Assembly: GCA_040509055.1 (NCBI GenBank)
Contig: JBEVLT010000204.1
Span: forward strand, 1-18,999
Length of the DNA stretch: 18,999 nt
Direction of reading: 5' to 3'
Origin: JAJKIP01 sp040509055
GTDB taxonomy: Bacteria > Bacteroidota > Bacteroidia > Chitinophagales > Chitinophagaceae
Shown: positions 15,826 through 18,999 of the stretch, in pieces
Numbering within the stretch: position 1 is the stretch's first letter
Layout of the letters: each line of letters opens with the position of its first letter
Program-made: the position numbers and the translations under genes
The notes under the pieces: model-generated
Databases searched by the model: none
What the model saw: the letters and a program-made list of their open reading frames with translations, nothing else
What the model was told of the DNA's origin: nothing

Positions 15826-16647
15826 TCATTCCTCCAGCTTCTCCCCGCAATACTTGCAAAACACCGCATTCTCATCATGACCCTCCCGGCCGCAGCCCGG
15901 GCAGGTTTCCGTACCGTGTTTACGATGCCGTGCAGCCAGGGTCATTTCGGTAGTAATGATGCCGGTAGGTACTGCGATGATGCCGTAGCCGATCAGCATG
16001 ATGATGCTGGCAATGAACTTGCCAAGCGGCGTCTCCGGCGAAATATCGCCGTAACCGACAGTGGTGATGGTGACGATAGCCCAGTAGATGCTGTCGGGTA
16101 TGCTGGTGAAACCGTTTTCCCGGCTCTCCACCAGGTACATGATGGAGCCGAGGATGATAACAAGCGTGAGCACCACCAGCATGAATATGCTTATTTTTTT
16201 TGCGCTGGATTTCATGGCTGATCCCAGGAAGCTCATTTCCGATAGAAAATGGGTGAGCTTGAAAATGCGGAAGATGCGCAGCAGCCGTAATGCCCGTAAT
16301 ACCAGCAGGGATTGTGCTCCCACCAGCACAAAGCTCAGGTACATCGGCAGGATGGCCAGCAGGTCGATCAGCCCCAGGAAGCTGAAGGCGTAGCGGAGCG
16401 GTCGCCTGACCGCGGTGAGCCGCAGGACATACTCGGTTGTAAACAAAGCGGTAAAGCACCATTCTGTGATAAAGAAAAGCCGCCCGTAGCGGGCATGCAG
16501 CAAAGGAGCGCTGTCCAGCATCACGATCAGGATGCTCAGCAGGATGCAGGCAAGCAAGGCCACGTCGAATGCCTTGCCGCCGGGTGTGTTGGACTCAAAA
16601 ATTACCCTGTGCAGGTTGGCCTGCCAGCGTTTCCATTGCAGGGACAT
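15826..16647 (-). CDS. Voltage-gated potassium channel-type ion transporter with C-terminal zinc ribbon
   Basis: The 273-residue product has six predicted membrane segments. S1 lies at about 28-46 and S2 at about 58-77. S4 carries regularly spaced positive residues R118, R121, R124, R127 and K130 (RALRLLRIFRIFK). The pore loop contains the potassium selectivity filter TVGYGD (196-201), followed by S6 (about 208-232). This is the layout of bacterial Kv-type channels. After S6 a short linker leads to CPGC (249-252) and CKYC (264-267), a four-cysteine zinc ribbon at the very C-terminus facing the cytoplasm. It presumably passes potassium across the inner membrane in response to voltage. The zinc ribbon could serve assembly or regulation, which is inference. 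It stands alone between the AraC and S41 genes, with a one-mismatch -7 candidate (16676-16683) upstream. Confidence 0.93.
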   Translation of the reverse strand: MSLQWKRWQANLHRVIFESNTPGGKAFDVALLACILLSILIVMLDSAPLLHARYGRLFFITEWCFTALFTTEYVLRLTAVRRPLRYAFSFLGLIDLLAILPMYLSFVLVGAQSLLVLRALRLLRIFRIFKLTHFLSEMSFLGSAMKSSAKKISIFMLVVLTLVIILGSIMYLVESRENGFTSIPDSIYWAIVTITTVGYGDISPETPLGKFIASIIMLIGYGIIAVPTGIITTEMTLAARHRKHGTETCPGCGREGHDENAVFCKYCGEKLEE

Positions 16648-16675
16648 AATGGGTATATTTCATAAACCGGATAAT

Positions 16676-16683
16676 TAAAGTTA
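16676..16683 (-). promoter_or_regulatory. Candidate -7 element for the ion channel gene
   Basis: Read on the minus strand this is TAACTTTA, one mismatch from TAnnTTTG, ending 28 bases before the ion channel start. No matching -33 element was found. The remaining gap up to 16817 contains only a weak inverted repeat (GCAAAGGCCCTTGC at 16769-16782). Confidence 0.3.
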
Positions 16684-16817
16684 ACAGGAATCCTGGTTCG
16701 ATCATATTTTTTACCGGATACTCCGGCATGGCTTACCTACATGGCCAGTTATTTCAACAATTGTACCGGCAAAGGCCCTTGCAATGGCTGTACCACGTAA
16801 TGATGCTGTTACCCCTC

Positions 16818-18512
16818 TTAATTGCTATTGAGTATGGCGATCGCCCGCGCCAGGACGGCATCGGTTCCTTTTATCATGTCCTGTATGGTTTTTTCAACCG
16901 TGATATCCGGGCTGATCCCCATGCCTACAAACTCCTTTCCATCCGGATAAGTGTCCTTTTTAGCGCACACTCTTGCCCATCCACCGCCGGGAAGGGTAAA
17001 GCTTACCGGCTGGCCGGTGCTGCCCCCGGTGGCTTGCCCGATCAGTTTGCCCCGTTTCATATAGTCGAAGGCCACGGCGAAGTCTTCTGCTGCTGAAAAA
17101 GTGCGGGCGCTGATCAGTACAATGACGGGTTTATCATAAAAGCGCCGGGGATCAGGCTGCATTTCACCCGGACCGTTTTCATACCAAATCACACTTGTTG
17201 TCCTCGAATCGTAGCGTAGAATTTTTGAAGCGGAAGTTTGATAAGGCTTGCCGGTAAGCGTGGACAGGATGCGATAACCGATATAGCTATCGCCACCGCC
17301 ATTGTTCCTGATATCAATGATCAGTCCCGTGGTTTTTTCAATGTCGGTAAACAGCGAATCATACACCCGGCTGATATTGTTATCCTCAAAATTATTGATC
17401 GTCAAAAGCCCGGTAGTGCCTACCCGTTTAAATTCTATCGGCGCTATCTTTTTGATATCCGTATACCCACCGCGGCTGACGGGTTGCGACCATGTTTTTC
17501 CCTTCGGATCTTTTAGCTCCAGCACCAACGGCATGGCCGCGTCACCGCTTAGCAGGTAATAGGAAAACACCCGGACCACAAGGTCCTGGGCCGTAGAGCT
17601 GCTTTGATAGGGCTTTACGTATTTATCGGCATAGCTGAGCACCGGGTCTCCGTCAATTTTCAGGATCTCCAGGCCCGGTACGATCCCGGTTTTCAGCAGG
17701 CTGTCGCTGCTTACCATGGTAATAAACACACGGCCTTCCAGCAGCTCGGTTCTCAGCGGGGGCCTGGAATAAAAGGTTTTGCTCAAAGAATCGGGTGGGT
17801 AAACGTTGGAATGCCCGTCCTGCAACTGGGCATAGAACTGCTGAAGTACCTTGTAGTATTCCCTGGTAGAAGTAGTGGCCCGCACCAGGGGCAGGTAATC
17901 TAAATACACCTGGTTCCAGTCGGCAGTTAACCTGTCAAAATGAACGAAATTATATTTTGCCTGGGACCATAGCACCGAAAGTCCCGCGACCTTTTCGTCA
18001 ACGGAAAGATCATTTGCGAATGGCGTTTTAAAGGCCCTGCCCTGCCAGACCAAAGCCCTTGTTCTGAACTTCCGGAGAAGGGGCGCAAAACCCGGCTCTT
18101 TTCTAAGGCCTTCAAAAACAGAGTCCTTCGCCACCAGCATAAACCAGGGAGAATCGTTATCGTACATCCGGCTGAACATTTCCAGGGCCTTGTCATATTG
18201 CCGGTTCCGGGTATAGGCATTCAGCAGGTCAAAGCTGATATCGCCATCGCGGAACAGGAGGTAGTTATTCCCTTGTGCAAGGTCCCTGGCCGGCAGGTTG
18301 TCCATATAGGCAAAAGCGCTGTGTAAAAGAGCGATACTTTTTTCCAGGTCCTCCCTGCCGGCCGATTTATTGCTCCATAATTTACGCGCTTCGTTCCTGA
18401 TGGACTGGACCGAATCGGCGATATCCTTCGCCAGCAAAGCAGACTGCGGATGAGTACACAGGCAGAAAAAGAGGGATACGAGCAGTAAGCAGGGTTTAAT
18501 CACAGGTTGCAT
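16818..18512 (-). CDS. Secreted S41 family (tricorn/C-terminal-processing type) peptidase
   Basis: The 564-residue form starting MQPVIKPCLLLVSLFF has an export signal; a longer frame would need a TTG start eight codons upstream. Residues about 30-150 are helical with no family I recognise. A PDZ-like segment lies around 255-300. The S41 core follows: LQDGHSNVY (230-238) with a histidine in the tricorn-type position, GLIIDIRNNGGG (396-407), ISARTFSAAEDFA (467-479) with the probable nucleophile S473, TGGSTGQP (495-502), and MGISPDITVE near the end. These proteins are serine endopeptidases acting in the periplasm or at the surface. The residues fit the His-Ser-Glu tricorn arrangement better than the Ser-Lys dyad of CtpA, though the glutamate was not located with certainty. 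The gene is divergent from the DinB-family gene, and a palindrome lies just upstream. Confidence 0.9.
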   Translation of the reverse strand: MQPVIKPCLLLVSLFFCLCTHPQSALLAKDIADSVQSIRNEARKLWSNKSAGREDLEKSIALLHSAFAYMDNLPARDLAQGNNYLLFRDGDISFDLLNAYTRNRQYDKALEMFSRMYDNDSPWFMLVAKDSVFEGLRKEPGFAPLLRKFRTRALVWQGRAFKTPFANDLSVDEKVAGLSVLWSQAKYNFVHFDRLTADWNQVYLDYLPLVRATTSTREYYKVLQQFYAQLQDGHSNVYPPDSLSKTFYSRPPLRTELLEGRVFITMVSSDSLLKTGIVPGLEILKIDGDPVLSYADKYVKPYQSSSTAQDLVVRVFSYYLLSGDAAMPLVLELKDPKGKTWSQPVSRGGYTDIKKIAPIEFKRVGTTGLLTINNFEDNNISRVYDSLFTDIEKTTGLIIDIRNNGGGDSYIGYRILSTLTGKPYQTSASKILRYDSRTTSVIWYENGPGEMQPDPRRFYDKPVIVLISARTFSAAEDFAVAFDYMKRGKLIGQATGGSTGQPVSFTLPGGGWARVCAKKDTYPDGKEFVGMGISPDITVEKTIQDMIKGTDAVLARAIAILNSN

Positions 18513-18533
18513 AGAGCGGGTGTATTTTAAACC

Positions 18534-18560
18534 CAATTATACGAATGTTTTCGTAATAAT
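18534..18560. promoter_or_regulatory. Palindrome overlapping a candidate -7 element upstream of the S41 gene
   Basis: TACGAA (18540-18545) and TTCGTA (18550-18555) form a perfect 6-bp inverted repeat around TGTT. The similarity extends outward as ATTAT on the left and, with one base offset, AATAAT on the right. It overlaps a minus-strand TATAATTG (18534-18541), one mismatch from TAnnTTTG, 22 bases before the S41 ATG. A repressor bound here could block that promoter. Confidence 0.45.
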
Positions 18561-18570
18561 ATTAGTGTGC

Positions 18571-18600
18571 TTGTTCATCTTCCTGGGATAGTTGACTTTG
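18571..18600 (+). promoter_or_regulatory. Bacteroidota-type promoter for the DinB-family gene
   Basis: TTG at 18571-18573 is followed after 19 bases by TGACTTTG at 18593-18600, one mismatch from TAnnTTTG. The spacing matches Bacteroidota -33/-7 promoters. Transcription would start near 18605, giving a leader of about 37 bases before the ATG at 18643. Confidence 0.5.
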
Positions 18601-18642
18601 TAACGGAATGACCTTACATTAGTCATTGCAAAAAGACCGCAC

Positions 18643-18999
18643 ATGAACGCCTTACTGGAAACCTGGGCCATCAGCCACCGCATGAACGAGTTCCTGCTCG
18701 CCGGGATCGACGAAAACTACTTTACCGATATACCCATCGCAAAAGGCCGCAGCGTAGGAGCGCAGTTTGCCCATCTTCACAACGTGCGGCTGATGTGGGT
18801 AAAGGTGGCCGCCCCGCAGCTGATGGAAGGGCTGCCCAGGCTGGAAAAGGATGTGCTTATTACAAGACAGGTTTTGCTGGAGGCCTTTGCAAAAAGTACG
18901 TCGGCTATTGCCGCGTTGCTGCAGCTAGGTCTGGAAACCGGGCGGATCAAGGGCTTTAAGCCGCATCCCGAGGCATTCCTTGGCTATCTCATCGCACAC
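18643..18999 (+). CDS. DinB family protein, N-terminal part
   Basis: The frame is open from the ATG to the right edge (119 codons) with no stop. The protein starts MNALLETWAISHRMNEFLLAG and contains VGAQFAHLHNVRLMWVKV. In the DinB/YfiT four-helix-bundle superfamily this helix carries one of the metal-binding histidines, here probably H44 or H46. A second histidine block near the cut end (LGYLIAH) fits the later metal-binding helix. Members include thiol-dependent transferases and damage-inducible proteins of unknown role. Function cannot be narrowed further. It has its own promoter-like element and diverges from the S41 peptidase gene. Confidence 0.8.
   Translation, partial: MNALLETWAISHRMNEFLLAGIDENYFTDIPIAKGRSVGAQFAHLHNVRLMWVKVAAPQLMEGLPRLEKDVLITRQVLLEAFAKSTSAIAALLQLGLETGRIKGFKPHPEAFLGYLIAH

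Noticed and set aside
16728..17096. Plus-strand open frame (122 codons) starting in the gap beyond the S41 gene
   Set aside because: Most of it is antisense to the S41 C-terminus; the non-overlapping part is short and has no promoter or recognised motif.

Overview
The window looks like chromosomal DNA of a Bacteroidota member, probably of the Chitinophagaceae type. The reasons are secreted and lipoprotein glycan-degrading enzymes, a Bacteroidota-restricted DUF5107-TPR protein, a beta-helix protein ending in a type IX-secretion-like C-terminal module, TAnnTTTG-like promoter elements, and mostly poor Shine-Dalgarno sites. The genus assignment is inference from gene content and protein character, not from a marker gene.

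Bases 1 to about 14210 form a glycan-catabolism region. On the minus strand at the left are a GH88 unsaturated glucuronyl hydrolase and, downstream of it, the start of a GH172 (DUF2961) glycoside hydrolase cut by the window edge. A 325-base regulatory gap with a strong inverted repeat separates these from a plus-strand DUF5107-TPR giant and a secreted alpha/beta-hydrolase esterase. A GH35 beta-galactosidase lies convergent on the minus strand. Divergent from it is a tight plus-strand run: beta-helix protein, DUF6786 lipoprotein and SASA-type acetylesterase, with gaps of 18 and 21 bases. An enolase-superfamily enzyme of the mandelate racemase subgroup follows. Together they suggest breakdown of an acetylated, galactose- and uronate-containing polysaccharide: lyase-type cutting gives unsaturated ends for GH88, esterases remove acyl groups, GH35 removes galactose, and the enolase may handle a released sugar acid. 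No SusC/SusD pair is in view, so uptake would have to be encoded elsewhere.

Bases 14273 to 18999 hold more general functions: an AraC regulator followed six bases later by a DUF983 membrane protein (both minus), a voltage-gated-type potassium channel with a fused zinc ribbon (minus), a secreted S41 peptidase (minus), and, divergent from it, the start of a DinB-family protein cut by the right edge. The S41/DinB intergenic region has a promoter-like element and a palindrome.

No rRNA, tRNA, CRISPR array, transposase or prophage gene was recognised. All family calls are by eye from motifs and remembered family sequences; no search was run.
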